From Natronomonas moolapensis 8.8.11 (GTDB taxonomy: Archaea; Halobacteriota; Halobacteria; Halobacteriales; Haloarculaceae): a stretch of DNA of 64,000 nt. The position numbers and the translations under genes were made by a program. Numbering within the stretch: position 1 is the first letter of the stretch; each line of letters starts with the position of its first letter. This document shows positions 47,449-57,052 of the stretch, one piece after another. The notes under the pieces were generated by a model, which did not search any database, was not told the origin of the DNA, and was given only the letters and a program-made list of their open reading frames with translations. The stretch is from contig NC_020388.1 in the NCBI RefSeq assembly GCF_000591055.1, forward strand, positions 806,001 through 870,000, written 5' to 3'.

Positions 47449-47709
47449 CTATTCGTCGTCGCCGATCGCCGCCCGGATGGATCGTTTGACCGTCTTGCCG
47501 GCCGGCGTCTCGGGACGGTACGCCCCGCCCGTGAACGTCTCGCCGGTCTCCTCGTTGACCCAGATCCCGGTGCCGACGCGGGTAACGTCGTCGCCGTCGA
47601 CGCTCGCGTTCTGCGTGTCGCCTTCGATCTCCGCGACGCGACGGCGTGCGACCCGTCCGTAGCGCGCGCCGAACCGACCGGCGCTCCCCGTCGTATCACT
47701 GTTGGCCAT
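47449..47709 (-). CDS. Ribosomal protein L37Ae without zinc-finger cysteines
   Basis: An 86-residue protein of the large ribosomal subunit. [40 protein letters not shown] and [18 protein letters not shown] match L37Ae throughout. In Haloarcula and eukaryotic L37Ae two CxxC pairs form a zinc finger in the middle; here those positions read SVDG and VNEET and no Cys remains in the protein. The flanking conserved residues are kept, so this is a cysteine-free natural variant rather than damage. It is the first gene of the L37Ae-RpoP-Pcc1 operon. Confidence 0.9.
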   Translation of the reverse strand: MANSDTTGSAGRFGARYGRVARRRVAEIEGDTQNASVDGDDVTRVGTGIWVNEETGETFTGGAYRPETPAGKTVKRSIRAAIGDDE

Positions 47710-47794
47710 AGTGTATATATGTGGCCGCAGCGAACTGATAAACCTCTCGTTTTATTTGCGGTGCGAGGATCGAAGCCCGCGGGCGCTCGTCCTC

Positions 47795-48517
47795 TCAGCT
47801 CTTGAGTTCGGACTCCGAGAGCGCATCGTTGAGGTCGGCACGGACGTGCTCGCCGAGTTCCCGGTCGCCGGCCGTCGTGACGATCCGGTTCTCTTGGACG
47901 CTCGAGCCGTCGCGGATCAACAGCCGGACGTTGCCGTGTTGGTCGGCGCGGGTCGCCTTCGCCCGGACGCCGGTCCGGGACCCGGAGCCGCCGGCGTCGA
48001 TCGGCCCAGGGATGATCTTTTTGACGTGGGGGTGTTCAGCGACGGTCTCGAGCGCCCGACGGCCGTCGCGACCGCCGATGAGCGTGCTGTGGCTGCCGCC
48101 GAGCTTCTCCGCGACCGTCGCTTCGACGACTTCCAGTGCAGGGTCGCCCCGTTTTCTGCGAACCGCCTCGATTGGGTCGTCGTCCTCGACCCGGTAAAAC
48201 GGGTGATGGAGCTCGCCGCGGACGGCGGCGATCACCTCGCGGTCGCCGGTCGCGTACACCTCCTCCGGGCGCTTTCGGCGCGCTTCGTCGGCGACCCGCC
48301 CGGCGAAATTCCGGAGCTCGGTCGGTGCCCACCGCTCGTCGGTCTCGCGTGTGGTCGTCACCGTCCGCTGCCCGACGATCTCGTCGTCGAACAGCGCGGT
48401 CACCGTTGCTCGCTCCCGGCTACACTCGATCACCGCGGTGTCGGCGTTCGGGGTGCGACAGACCAGACAGTAATCGCCCGGTCGGTCGAGCGGCGACGCA
48501 CAACACCGACACTCCAT
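47795..48517 (-). CDS. DUF2103 family protein
   Basis: A 240-residue protein. The N-terminal zinc ribbon has CRCCASPLDRPGDYCLVC, and the C-terminal DUF2103 domain has LGGSHSTLIGGRDGRRALET, HPHVKKIIPGPIDAGG and ADQHGNVRLLIRDGSSVQEN. The family is widespread in archaea and its role is unknown; its usual place beside L37Ae and KEOPS genes suggests ribosome or tRNA work. About 85 bp separate it from the L37Ae gene downstream. Confidence 0.82.
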   Translation of the reverse strand: MECRCCASPLDRPGDYCLVCRTPNADTAVIECSRERATVTALFDDEIVGQRTVTTTRETDERWAPTELRNFAGRVADEARRKRPEEVYATGDREVIAAVRGELHHPFYRVEDDDPIEAVRRKRGDPALEVVEATVAEKLGGSHSTLIGGRDGRRALETVAEHPHVKKIIPGPIDAGGSGSRTGVRAKATRADQHGNVRLLIRDGSSVQENRIVTTAGDRELGEHVRADLNDALSESELKS

Positions 48518-48608
48518 ACCGGGGGAAAGACGATCGAGCCCGATAAGCGGGGCGGTTCCCGCCGGATACGGACACTTCGTGGGAACACATCCTCGGATCC
48601 GGGGCGGT

Positions 48609-49946
48609 TCAAGAGAGGTCGTCGGGGTGGGTTTTCAGGAACTCCCGCGCCAGCACCGTCGCGTAGCTCCCTTTTGGCAACGAGAACCGGAGCGTGAGGG
48701 GGTCGGACTCGTGTTCGAGATCGGTCCGAAACAGGACCGCCCGCCGCGTTCCCTCCGAGCCGAACGCCCCCGGCCGGTCGAAGTCGCCCCGCTGGAGGTC
48801 GAGGTCGTCCAGCACCTCCCGGACGATCTCGCCGGGCTCCCCGAAACCGAAGTCGGTCTCGGTGCCGACGAGCGGGGCCGTAACGAACGCCCGGCCCCGC
48901 TCGCAGTGCCGCCGGATCGTTCCGAGTTGCTCTGCCTCGACAGCCTGCGTCCGATCCGGATCGGGGAGACCGTCGCCGTCGGCGAAGCAGACGACGTCGC
49001 CGACGGCGGGCGTCCCGAACGGGAGCCCCCTGCGGAGCCGCTCGGAGAGGACCCGGTTGAAAACGTATGACTGGGCGGCGTTCGTGAACATCGACTGGAG
49101 GTTCCTCGGCAGCGTCTCGAGGGCCTCGCGGTAGTCCGCCGGTCCGTCTGCCCCCTCGGCCAACCGCCCCGCGATCGCCCGTTCGAACCGGAGGCCGCCG
49201 GGGAGGACCTCGTTCGCCCGCTCCCATTCGCGCTCCTCGTCGAGTCGCTGTCGCGCCGTCCGGGTCCGGTCGGGTTCGCGGTCGCTGGACTCACAGACGT
49301 AGCGGACCGCAGCGGATTCCCACTCGCCGCGGACGACATCGAGGCCGACACGGTGAGTGATCGGCCGCATCGAACCGAAGCGCTGTTGGCCGAAGTAGTT
49401 CGGAACTGCCACAGCGCCGTCGCCGTCTTCGTCGGCACTCCTCCCATCGGCTCCGAACCGTCCGAGTTCCACCGCGATCGGGTCGGCGTTCTCCGGACGC
49501 TCCGCGCCGCGGACGACAACCTCGAAGTCGTTGCCCGCGAGGTCGCCGAACAGCACCGGACGCCCTGCCCGCCCGAGCGGTTCGATCGTCGCCCCGTCGA
49601 CCGACGGCAACTCGTCGTCGGGGTGTTTGATCGAAAACAGCTGCGTCGTGACGGCGTGTTTGTCCTTCGTTCCCGCCCAGGAGACGCGCTCGCGGCTGAC
49701 CCCGAGTCGTTTCGAGAGCGTCGACGCGAAGTCGTTCGTGTCCCACCCCCGCAGCGTCGCTCGGAAGACCAGATGAGGGTAGGAGCCGACGTCGGCATCG
49801 ACCCCGCGAAGGTCGGCCCCGAAGGCTTCCCGCTCTTCGACCCGGAAGTCCTCCGGGCGATCCCTGAGGTGACCGCCGGTGCCGTCGGTCTCGGAGACGT
49901 AGTACTTGATTCCGACGGCCGCCTCGGTGGGGTGCGCCTCGCGCAT
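48609..49946 (-). CDS. truD: tRNA pseudouridine(13) synthase TruD
   Basis: A 445-residue archaeal TruD. The catalytic Asp lies in [17 protein letters not shown] (GTKDK, residues 92-96). Other family stretches are [40 protein letters not shown] and [19 protein letters not shown]. It converts U13 of tRNAs to pseudouridine. The inserted TRUD domain is present, so the length is normal. The start ATG follows a promoter box that is mirrored in front of the divergent Old Yellow Enzyme gene. Confidence 0.93.
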   Translation of the reverse strand: MREAHPTEAAVGIKYYVSETDGTGGHLRDRPEDFRVEEREAFGADLRGVDADVGSYPHLVFRATLRGWDTNDFASTLSKRLGVSRERVSWAGTKDKHAVTTQLFSIKHPDDELPSVDGATIEPLGRAGRPVLFGDLAGNDFEVVVRGAERPENADPIAVELGRFGADGRSADEDGDGAVAVPNYFGQQRFGSMRPITHRVGLDVVRGEWESAAVRYVCESSDREPDRTRTARQRLDEEREWERANEVLPGGLRFERAIAGRLAEGADGPADYREALETLPRNLQSMFTNAAQSYVFNRVLSERLRRGLPFGTPAVGDVVCFADGDGLPDPDRTQAVEAEQLGTIRRHCERGRAFVTAPLVGTETDFGFGEPGEIVREVLDDLDLQRGDFDRPGAFGSEGTRRAVLFRTDLEHESDPLTLRFSLPKGSYATVLAREFLKTHPDDLS

Positions 49947-49977
49947 ACGTCGGGTCTGTGCGTCGCCGGACAAGCCA

Positions 49978-50090
49978 CTTTGTATTCGTCGGCCGGTCAG
50001 CCGACGGACCGCCGGATGGTCGACCCGGGCGGATCGGCAGGGACGATCGGCGCGGCCGAGAGCCTGCTCGCCCGTGACCCGAATACAAAG
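49978..50090 (+). promoter_or_regulatory. Mirrored 11-bp boxes in the truD / OYE divergent promoter region
   Basis: CTTTGTATTCG at 49978-49988 is the exact inverted copy of CGAATACAAAG at 50080-50090. Reading each strand outward, the same box stands 31 bp from the OYE start codon and 32 bp from the truD start codon. Position and AT content fit core promoter elements, and perfect identity suggests a shared operator or a duplicated promoter. Confidence 0.45.
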
Positions 50091-50120
50091 CGTCTTTTTC
50101 CACCGTCCCGATGCGCCGCT

Positions 50121-51194
50121 ATGCACCTGTTTACGCCGTTCGAGTGCCGCGACGTGACGGCGAGAAACCGCGTGATGGTCTCGCCGATGTGTCAGTACTC
50201 CTGTGAGAACGAGGACGGTCTCGCGACCGACTGGCATCTCGTCCACCTCGGTAGCCGTGCCTCGGGCGGGGCCGGCATCGTGATGACCGAGGCGACCGCC
50301 GTTACTCCGCGCGGGCGCATCTCCCCGCAGGATCTCGGCATCTGGAGCGACGCCCACGCCGAGGCGCTCGAACCGGTCACGGAGTTTATCGCCTCGCAGG
50401 GTGCGCTTTCGGGGATCCAACTGGCCCACGCTGGCCGAAAGGCCTCGACGTTCCGCCCGTCGGCGGGCGGCGATCCCGTCCGCGGCGAGTCGGGGTGGAC
50501 CCCCGTCGGTCCCACCGAGGAACCGTGGCCTCACGACGAACCGCTCGCGACCGAACGGCTCGATTCGGCGGGCATCGATCGCGTCAAGCGGGCGTTCGTC
50601 GACGCCGCCGTCCGGGCGGTCGAGGCGGGCTTCGACGTCCTCGAGATACACGCGGCGCACGGCTATCTCCTCCACGAGTTCCTCTCGCCGGTGACGAACA
50701 CCCGCGATGACGAGTACGGCGGCGACTTCGATGGTCGGGCCCGGCTACTCGAGGCGGTCGTCTCCGACGTCCGGGCGGCGATCCCCGAGGGAACGCCCAT
50801 CTTCGTTCGGATATCGGCGACTGACTGGCTCGCCGATCGGCGCTCCTGGACCGTCGAGTCGTCGGTCCGCCTCGCGGCGAAACTCCGGACACTCGGCGTC
50901 GACCTTATCGACGTGAGCGCCGGTGGAATCCACCCCGACCAGCAGGTCCCCGACACCGGGGCCCACTACCAGGTCCCCTACGCCGAACGCGTCGGGGAGA
51001 GCGAACTCCCAGTCGGGGCCGTCGGCGGGATCACGACCCCGGAGGGTGCCGACGAGGTGATCCGAAACGGCCGCGCCGACCTCGCGGTCGTCGGCCGCGA
51101 GCACCTCCGAGACCCGTACTTCGCGCTCCGGGCGGCGGAGGCGCTGGACCGAGACGCTCCCGTGCCGAGACAGTACACCCGCGGGTTCCAGTGA
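50121..51194 (+). CDS. Old Yellow Enzyme family NADPH:flavin oxidoreductase (YqjM type)
   Basis: A 357-residue FMN-dependent TIM-barrel ene-reductase. Motifs: [20 protein letters not shown] with the YqjM-type Cys, [47 protein letters not shown]-like [10 protein letters not shown] and [13 protein letters not shown]. It reduces activated C=C bonds or related electrophiles. It lies between truD and pth2 on the opposite strand. The ATG at 50121 opens directly into the fold. Confidence 0.92.
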   Translation: MHLFTPFECRDVTARNRVMVSPMCQYSCENEDGLATDWHLVHLGSRASGGAGIVMTEATAVTPRGRISPQDLGIWSDAHAEALEPVTEFIASQGALSGIQLAHAGRKASTFRPSAGGDPVRGESGWTPVGPTEEPWPHDEPLATERLDSAGIDRVKRAFVDAAVRAVEAGFDVLEIHAAHGYLLHEFLSPVTNTRDDEYGGDFDGRARLLEAVVSDVRAAIPEGTPIFVRISATDWLADRRSWTVESSVRLAAKLRTLGVDLIDVSAGGIHPDQQVPDTGAHYQVPYAERVGESELPVGAVGGITTPEGADEVIRNGRADLAVVGREHLRDPYFALRAAEALDRDAPVPRQYTRGFQ

Positions 51195-51208
51195 CTCACG
51201 GCCGACGG

Positions 51209-51547
51209 TTAATAGAGGCTCAGATCGCCGGTCACCTTGTCGACGATGTTCTCGGGGCCGGGGCCGACGGCGAGCGTCGTCACCGTCCCGGGATCGAGTT
51301 GTGTGTGGCCGGCGTCGCTGACGACCGCGTGGGGGAGCCGTTCCCGACGCGCCCCGTCAGCGAGTCGGCGCAGTTGTGTCTCCCCGGACCCCTTCAGAAC
51401 GATTTTTTTTTGCCCTCCCGCTTTCCACTCGCGTCGGGCGTCCGGTTCGGCGTCCTCGTACGCTTTCAGCGACGCGTGTGCGACCTGTGCGGCGAGTTTT
51501 CCCGTCCCCATTCCGATGTCCGTCCGCGCGACGATGGCCTGTTTCAT
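51209..51547 (-). CDS. pth2: Peptidyl-tRNA hydrolase Pth2
   Basis: A 112-residue archaeal/eukaryotic-type Pth2. Signatures: [52 protein letters not shown] and [20 protein letters not shown]. It frees tRNA from drop-off peptidyl-tRNA. The frame continues upstream as shadow; the Met at 51547 is the conserved start. Its end is 14 bp from the convergent Old Yellow Enzyme gene. Confidence 0.93.
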   Translation of the reverse strand: MKQAIVARTDIGMGTGKLAAQVAHASLKAYEDAEPDARREWKAGGQKKIVLKGSGETQLRRLADGARRERLPHAVVSDAGHTQLDPGTVTTLAVGPGPENIVDKVTGDLSLY

Positions 51548-51588
51548 ACCGCGTCTCTCGGGCGAGCAGCACCTGAACGTTCCGGACG

Positions 51589-52716
51589 CTATGTCTGCCG
51601 GACGGTCGGAGCTGCCGTCTCGATCCCCGTCTCGTCGGCGAGATCTTCGACGGCCGCGGCGGCGACCGACGCGGGCGAGAGTTCGGCCTCGTCCCACGCT
51701 GGGAGACGGGTATCGGGTCCCGGTCGCCCGACCGTGTCGGCGTAGGCGTCGATCTGTGCCAGTTCGTCCTCGCGGTCGTATTCGAGTCCGTTGAATCCCG
51801 AATCGAGCGCGTATGCGTCGGCGAGCCGTTCTGCGGCGGCCCGATAACGCGATTCGAGTGTCTCGTACGCCGGTGTGTGCCCGTTGTCCTCGACGGCCCG
51901 GAGCAACGCGTCGCCGACCTGTTCGGACATATCGGAGAGCCCACTCGGCCCCGAAACGGCTCGGTGGTCGTGTTCGTGGATCCCGAGGTCGACCTGCGCC
52001 GAGCCCGCCGCGCCGACCAGCCGGAACGCCTCTCCGAGTGTTCCGACCTCGAGACCCCATCCGCGCTGGATCCGGAGCCGACGCGCCAGCCGTCCGGTCG
52101 CCGCGAACTCGCCGGCCAACGCGTACCGAAACGAGCCGAGATAATCGAGCACCGGATCGCCGTCCTCGGACGCGAGCGCCTCGACGAGCGGCCGGTAAAA
52201 CAGCCGGAACAGCCGGCCGTACAGCCGGTCGTTCTCGACGCGGGCGTAGTAGCCCTTCGAGAACGCCGCGCCGTGCGCCAGCGGGAAGAGCAGTTTGGGG
52301 ACGTGGTGTTCGTCGTAGCTCTTCGCGTCGGCGTCGTGGATTACGACGTATTCGCTGTCGCTTGCGATCCCGAGTGCGAGCCACACGTCCCGGCCCTTGC
52401 CACGCGCGCCGTCGAGACCGGCGGCGGAGAGGCGATCGGAGAGCCGGGGACCGTCACACCAAAGCACCGACAGCGGGAGGTCGAACCCCGAGAGCCACCG
52501 GACGACTGGATCGACGCGCTCTTCGGAGGCCCGAAGCGGGACGACAACGCGCTCCGGGGAGACGGACTCGAGCGCCGAGAGGACGCGCTCGGCAGCCAAC
52601 CCGGCGTGTTCGCGTTCGGTCATCGGGACGACGACGGTCGCGCTGTCCGTCGGCGCGTCCGGACGGGCGCTTCCGAAGTCGTGGAGCGTCCTGACTCCCT
52701 CCTGTACGTATTCCAT
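51589..52716 (-). CDS. GT81-like glycosyltransferase (glucosyl-3-phosphoglycerate synthase type)
   Basis: A 375-residue GT-A enzyme. [20 protein letters not shown] opens the fold, the metal site is [14 protein letters not shown], and the phosphoglycerate-synthase-like elements [17 protein letters not shown] and [17 protein letters not shown] follow. These resemble glucosyl- or mannosyl-3-phosphoglycerate synthases, which make compatible solutes or glycolipid precursors. The substrate is inferred from motif likeness only. The start at 52716 ([15 protein letters not shown]) has family character; the open frame upstream is shadow. Confidence 0.8.
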   Translation of the reverse strand: MEYVQEGVRTLHDFGSARPDAPTDSATVVVPMTEREHAGLAAERVLSALESVSPERVVVPLRASEERVDPVVRWLSGFDLPLSVLWCDGPRLSDRLSAAGLDGARGKGRDVWLALGIASDSEYVVIHDADAKSYDEHHVPKLLFPLAHGAAFSKGYYARVENDRLYGRLFRLFYRPLVEALASEDGDPVLDYLGSFRYALAGEFAATGRLARRLRIQRGWGLEVGTLGEAFRLVGAAGSAQVDLGIHEHDHRAVSGPSGLSDMSEQVGDALLRAVEDNGHTPAYETLESRYRAAAERLADAYALDSGFNGLEYDREDELAQIDAYADTVGRPGPDTRLPAWDEAELSPASVAAAAVEDLADETGIETAAPTVRQT

Positions 52717-52805
52717 CGACTCGACGGAAGGGCTCCGACGTCGAAAAACCCCTGGCTTGCGGCATCGTGTGTGGGCTGGCTGGCGCCCGCTTTCGCCTCT
52801 CTCGG

Positions 52806-53690
52806 TCAGTTCGTCTCGCAGTAGGCGTTGATCGCCGCCCGGTACCCCTCGCGGTACGTCGGATACCGGAACTCGTAGCCGAGTTCGCGGACGCGGTCGT
52901 TCGAACACCGCTTGCTCGTCAGGATGCGTCGACGAGCGGCCTCCGAAAGCCCCTCTTCGTCGAGGCGTTCTGCCTCCGTCCGTTTCCGCGGCGGGTCCGC
53001 GCCGCACTCGCCGGCGAGCCAGTCGGCGAACGCCCACTTCTCGACGGGTTCGTCGTCGACCGCGACGAGCAGTTCGGCGTCGGTCGACCCGAGCATGAAT
53101 CGGACGATCCCGGCGGCGTCCTCGCGGTGGATCATGTTTAGATACCCCTCCGTGACAGGCCCCTCGAGGTAGCGTCCGAGCCGATACCGGTTCGGCCCAT
53201 AGAGGCCGGCGAAGCGAGCGACACCGCCGTCGATGCCGTACTCCGCGGCAAGTTCGCGGGCGATCCGCTCGGCCTCGGCGAGGACCCGCGTCTTTTCAGT
53301 CGTCGGATCGAGTGGTGTGTCCTCGTCGACGAACGCGCCATCGTGGTCGCCGTAAACGCCCGTACTCGAGGTGTACACGAGCCGTTCTGGCGGCGACGCG
53401 CGAGAGCCGAACGCCTCGATGGCCGTCCGGAGCCCCTCGACGTAGACGCGTTCGGCCGCCGCTGCCCCCCGGCCGCCGGAGGACGCCGCGAAGACGAGCG
53501 CGTCGACGTCGGGGACCGAAGCGAGTTCGTCCGGATCGGTCACGTCGGCCCGGACGGCCGTCGCGCCGGTCGCCTCGATAGCGTCGATTCCCTCCGGCGA
53601 GCGCCGAACGCCGACGACGTCGTGGGTCCCGTGGAGCTGTCGGGCGAGTTCGAGGCCGACGTAGCCGCACCCGAGGATCCCGACGCGCAT
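52806..53690 (-). CDS. NAD-dependent epimerase/dehydratase-like protein
   Basis: A 294-residue extended-SDR-type protein. VGILGCGYVGLELARQLHG is the NAD motif, RLVYTSSTGVYGDHDGAFVD holds the Ser/Thr-x-x-Gly site with YGD, and GVARFAGLYGPNRYRLGRYL is typical of SDR proteins related to YeeZ. The YxxxK pair is not clear (DPTTEKTRVLAE follows in its place), so it may bind nucleotide without classic epimerase activity. The substrate is unknown. It follows the DUF5791 gene by 2 bp. Confidence 0.8.
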   Translation of the reverse strand: MRVGILGCGYVGLELARQLHGTHDVVGVRRSPEGIDAIEATGATAVRADVTDPDELASVPDVDALVFAASSGGRGAAAAERVYVEGLRTAIEAFGSRASPPERLVYTSSTGVYGDHDGAFVDEDTPLDPTTEKTRVLAEAERIARELAAEYGIDGGVARFAGLYGPNRYRLGRYLEGPVTEGYLNMIHREDAAGIVRFMLGSTDAELLVAVDDEPVEKWAFADWLAGECGADPPRKRTEAERLDEEGLSEAARRRILTSKRCSNDRVRELGYEFRYPTYREGYRAAINAYCETN

Positions 53691-53692
53691 CG

Positions 53693-54118
53693 TCACCGCG
53701 CCCCATCGATGTACTGCAACAACAGCGCGAACTCCCGCAGCGTCATCGGGAACCGTCCCTCGATTTTCGAGTGGATCTCGCGGGCCTCGAGTTCGCCGTC
53801 GATACCCGACTCGACGGCCTCGACGTCGAGTACGGCAGTCGTCATCCCCATGAGGAGGTCGTCTCTGGCGACAGCGGCGATGGTCTCGCCGTCCGGCGCG
53901 TCCTCGGGCACCGCGAGGATCGAGGCAGCTGCCTCGAGTGTCAGCCCTGGATCGTCGCCCTCGAGCACCGATCGGAGATCGGCCGGATCGAGCCCCGATC
54001 GTTCGGCGGTCGACTCGACGCCGTGGTCGTCGGTCACCGACGCGAGCGCCTCGAGGTACCGTTCGTGGAGTTCGGCCGGTCGGAGTTCGCCAGGTGAATC
54101 CGCGATTTCGTGGAGCAT
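53693..54118 (-). CDS. DUF5791 family protein
   Basis: A 141-residue acidic helical protein, MLHEIADSPGELRPAELHER, then TAERSGLDPADLRSVLEGDD, LTLEAAASILAVPEDAPDGE and the C-terminal IEGRFPMTLREFALLLQYID. The pattern fits a haloarchaea-only family of unknown role, with a helix-turn-helix-like middle. It lies 45 bp after the pilus-like operon and 2 bp before the epimerase-like gene, and may be co-transcribed with either. Confidence 0.75.
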   Translation of the reverse strand: MLHEIADSPGELRPAELHERYLEALASVTDDHGVESTAERSGLDPADLRSVLEGDDPGLTLEAAASILAVPEDAPDGETIAAVARDDLLMGMTTAVLDVEAVESGIDGELEAREIHSKIEGRFPMTLREFALLLQYIDGAR

Positions 54119-54163
54119 ACGCTCCGTTCGGACGCCGCATTAAAGTAGCGTTCGGGCTCCGGA

Positions 54164-57052
54164 CTACCACCCCGGCGAGGACTTGATCGGCTCGCCGTCG
54201 GTATCACCAACCCCGCGCGGGCCGGGGGGGACGACCACGACAACGGCGGTTCGCGTCCCGACGGATACCCGGTCGGCAACCCCGAGGCGCCTCGGGTCGC
54301 CGTCGTGAACCACCCTCGCCGTTCCGCCGTCGCGGAGGTACGTCGTCGTTGCGGCCCCGTCGCCGCGGTTCGTCCGGACCGCAAAGCGCTCGTACTGTCC
54401 CGAGACAGTGACGTACCAGACGTTCGCGGTAACGAACCAATAGCCCGGCACCGGCGCGATCGGCAGGCCGGCCGGGACCGCTCCGAGTCGCTTGCCGAGC
54501 ACCTCGACGCGCTTGCGTTCGCTCGCGCTCTCGATCCCGTCGGCGAGAGTGGACTCGAGTTGGTCACGGTACTCTCGTTTGGCCACCCGCTGTGCGGCGG
54601 TCGTCGTCGGTTCGGGCGGGCGGGCGGCGTCCTCCTTGAGGGTCGAATCCAGCGTCGTCTCGAGCCGGAGCTCGATCCGATCCTCGCTCGGGGGCCCGTC
54701 GATCGACCGCGCGGCCCGCTCGATCGTCGTCCCGTCCGTGAGCATACGGGCCTCCTCGGCGGTTGAGGCGTCGACGCTGAGTGCGGCCTCCGCGTCGTGT
54801 TCGGCGACGCCCGCATCGACGAGGTCGGCGACCAACGCTCCCCGGACGTGGTCCGTCGCGTCCGCGACCTCGGTCTCGAGTTCGTCGCGGTTCTCCATTC
54901 CGGGTTCCATCGCGTCGAGCGTCCCCGCCGCCGTCGACAGCGAGACCCGACCGGTGTTGAGAAACGGGATCCGATCCAGGATGCCAGCGACGACCTGGGT
55001 GTGTGGCGACGAGAAGACGTTGACCGTCCGCGCCGAGAGAGGGTACACGCTACCGCCACCCCGGGCGTCGATGCGGTCCCGGGTCACGGCGCTCGTCGTG
55101 AGATACGACGGCGCGGTCTCGACCGACAGCGAGAGGTTCCCCGCGGGATCGGCGATCGGCTCCGCGTCCGGCCTCGACGCCGCCCGGTGGGCCGCCAGCG
55201 CCCCGTCGAGACGGTCGGTTCCGAGGTACTCCCCCAGCGACTCACCGACCCCATCGGCGGTACTATCGTCGGCTGTCACCCGTCGGTCGAGTTCCGAATC
55301 CAGCGAATCGAGATACGCGAGACGTGCCGCACGGAGCGTCCGTTCGGGTGCTGACCGATCCGACTCGGGCAACAAATCGGCCCGCGCGTCGTCGAAGCTC
55401 GATCGGAGCCGTTCGGAGGGCGTCACCCGTCCGGCGCCGACCGACGGAGCGGGGACCGTCGCGGAGATGTCGCCGGCCCGGTCCCGGGCCGTCTCGAGGT
55501 CGGCTTCGACGGCGGATCGGTCGATCGACGGCGTCGCGGTCGCGGTCGCCGTGGATCGGATCGAATCCCCCCGTGCTGCCGCCTCGGCTGCGTCCTCGAA
55601 GCCGCCCGCGTCCCGGATCGCGCGAGCGCCGGCACGGTCGGCGGCGCGGCTCAGGTGCCCGTCGATCCGCCCGTCGGGCACCCGCTCTATCGGGACCGCC
55701 CGGGCCTGGGCCGCGACCCCGACGCGGTAGGTCCGCTTCGTGACTGTCTCCGTCTCCGTCGTCTCGTTGCCCTTCGCCCAGTCCCTGGTCGTCGTCTCGG
55801 TCACCGTCACGTCGTATCGGCCGCTGTCGACTGTCCCCCACCCGGGCGCGTTTGGCCCGCCGCGGCCGACCCGGTCACTGTCGATCGAATCGTCGGTTCG
55901 TCTCGATTCCAGCGTCCAGCCGTAGCCGGGCGATCGATCTCCCCGGCTCGATCGACCCCGAAACCGCGTCGTCGTCTCGATGCGGGCCTCGACCGTGTGG
56001 ACTCGTTCGATGCACTCTTCGAGTCGATCCGCGCCGGTTACGCCGATCGTATCGGCGAAGGCGTTGTCCGCGGAGGTGTCGATCTCGGCGGTCACTTCGG
56101 GGTCATCGGGTTCGTCGCGCCACGTGCCGACGGGCTGTTCGGGCGGCGGGTCGGGGCCCAGGGCGTCGGCCCCCACGAGCACCGTGTCGATCCATTTCTC
56201 CTTCCCGCCGACTCCGACGAGGGCGTCGGTCGTCGCAACGCGCCGCCCCGCGGCGGCGACGCCGCGGTGGCCGTCGGGGTCGGCCTCTCCGAACGTCGCG
56301 CGCTGTTCGGCGATCAACGCGTCGTTTGTCGCCAACTCGACATGTCGGAGCCCGAGGACCGTCGAGATCGGTGCGCCGCCGTACTGGGCGTAGCCACGGG
56401 CCCACGCGATCGGATAGAGCCTGGCGGTGACCCGCCGTCCGAGTCCGCGTCGCGTGACCGGCGCGTTGGCACGGGTCTCGAAGCGCTCGGTGCGGTCGTG
56501 TAGCAACAATACGGGGTTCGCAACGACGAAGCGCGCCGATCGATCGGTGGTCGTCACCCCCCGGCCGTCACGCGTGGCACTAAAACTCACGTTCTCGATG
56601 CGGACGGCCACCGCGGCCTCGTCCTCGCCCACCCGCTCGAGCGCGACGCGTTCGATGGCCCGTCGATAGCCCTCCGTCGTCGCCTCGACCGGCGGTAACG
56701 ACGCTGTAACCGTAACTGGTCCCCGTGTCGCCTCGACGTTCTCGAGACGTTCGGCCGCGCGTAAGTAGATCCGAAGCCGGAGCGCGTCTCGGAACGGCTG
56801 GCTCCCGCTCAGCGCCCGCCCGGCAGCCGTATCGGCCGGGTCTATGACCGGGTCGATCGCGGCGTTCGTGGCGGCCGAATCGGCTGCGCCACGCAGTTCC
56901 GTTGCGGCTTCGGCCCTCGCGCCGTCCATCGCGTCCTCTATGGCCGGGGCGTCCGTCGACGGCTGTAGCACCGTCGTCGTCGCGAGCGTCGTGCTGGTGA
57001 GCACTAGGAGAACACCGACGAGCGCGAACGGGACGCGGGCGCGGTCGTTCAC
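54164..57052 (-). CDS. Large pilus-operon membrane-anchored protein (DUF7286-like)
   Basis: A 962-residue protein, last of the pilus-like operon. A GTG start inside the GTGA overlap with the upstream gene is followed by NDRARVPFALVGVLLVLTST, a short basic head plus hydrophobic segment like an archaeal prepilin signal. The rest is a long ectodomain with many beta and helical parts; a hydrophobic stretch near the C-terminus contains LPIAPVPGYWFVTANVWYVT. Size, position and single N-terminal anchor recall TadG-like or tip-adhesin proteins. No enzyme motif is seen. The family number is from memory and should be confirmed. Confidence 0.75.
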   Translation of the reverse strand: MNDRARVPFALVGVLLVLTSTTLATTTVLQPSTDAPAIEDAMDGARAEAATELRGAADSAATNAAIDPVIDPADTAAGRALSGSQPFRDALRLRIYLRAAERLENVEATRGPVTVTASLPPVEATTEGYRRAIERVALERVGEDEAAVAVRIENVSFSATRDGRGVTTTDRSARFVVANPVLLLHDRTERFETRANAPVTRRGLGRRVTARLYPIAWARGYAQYGGAPISTVLGLRHVELATNDALIAEQRATFGEADPDGHRGVAAAGRRVATTDALVGVGGKEKWIDTVLVGADALGPDPPPEQPVGTWRDEPDDPEVTAEIDTSADNAFADTIGVTGADRLEECIERVHTVEARIETTTRFRGRSSRGDRSPGYGWTLESRRTDDSIDSDRVGRGGPNAPGWGTVDSGRYDVTVTETTTRDWAKGNETTETETVTKRTYRVGVAAQARAVPIERVPDGRIDGHLSRAADRAGARAIRDAGGFEDAAEAAARGDSIRSTATATATPSIDRSAVEADLETARDRAGDISATVPAPSVGAGRVTPSERLRSSFDDARADLLPESDRSAPERTLRAARLAYLDSLDSELDRRVTADDSTADGVGESLGEYLGTDRLDGALAAHRAASRPDAEPIADPAGNLSLSVETAPSYLTTSAVTRDRIDARGGGSVYPLSARTVNVFSSPHTQVVAGILDRIPFLNTGRVSLSTAAGTLDAMEPGMENRDELETEVADATDHVRGALVADLVDAGVAEHDAEAALSVDASTAEEARMLTDGTTIERAARSIDGPPSEDRIELRLETTLDSTLKEDAARPPEPTTTAAQRVAKREYRDQLESTLADGIESASERKRVEVLGKRLGAVPAGLPIAPVPGYWFVTANVWYVTVSGQYERFAVRTNRGDGAATTTYLRDGGTARVVHDGDPRRLGVADRVSVGTRTAVVVVVPPGPRGVGDTDGEPIKSSPGW

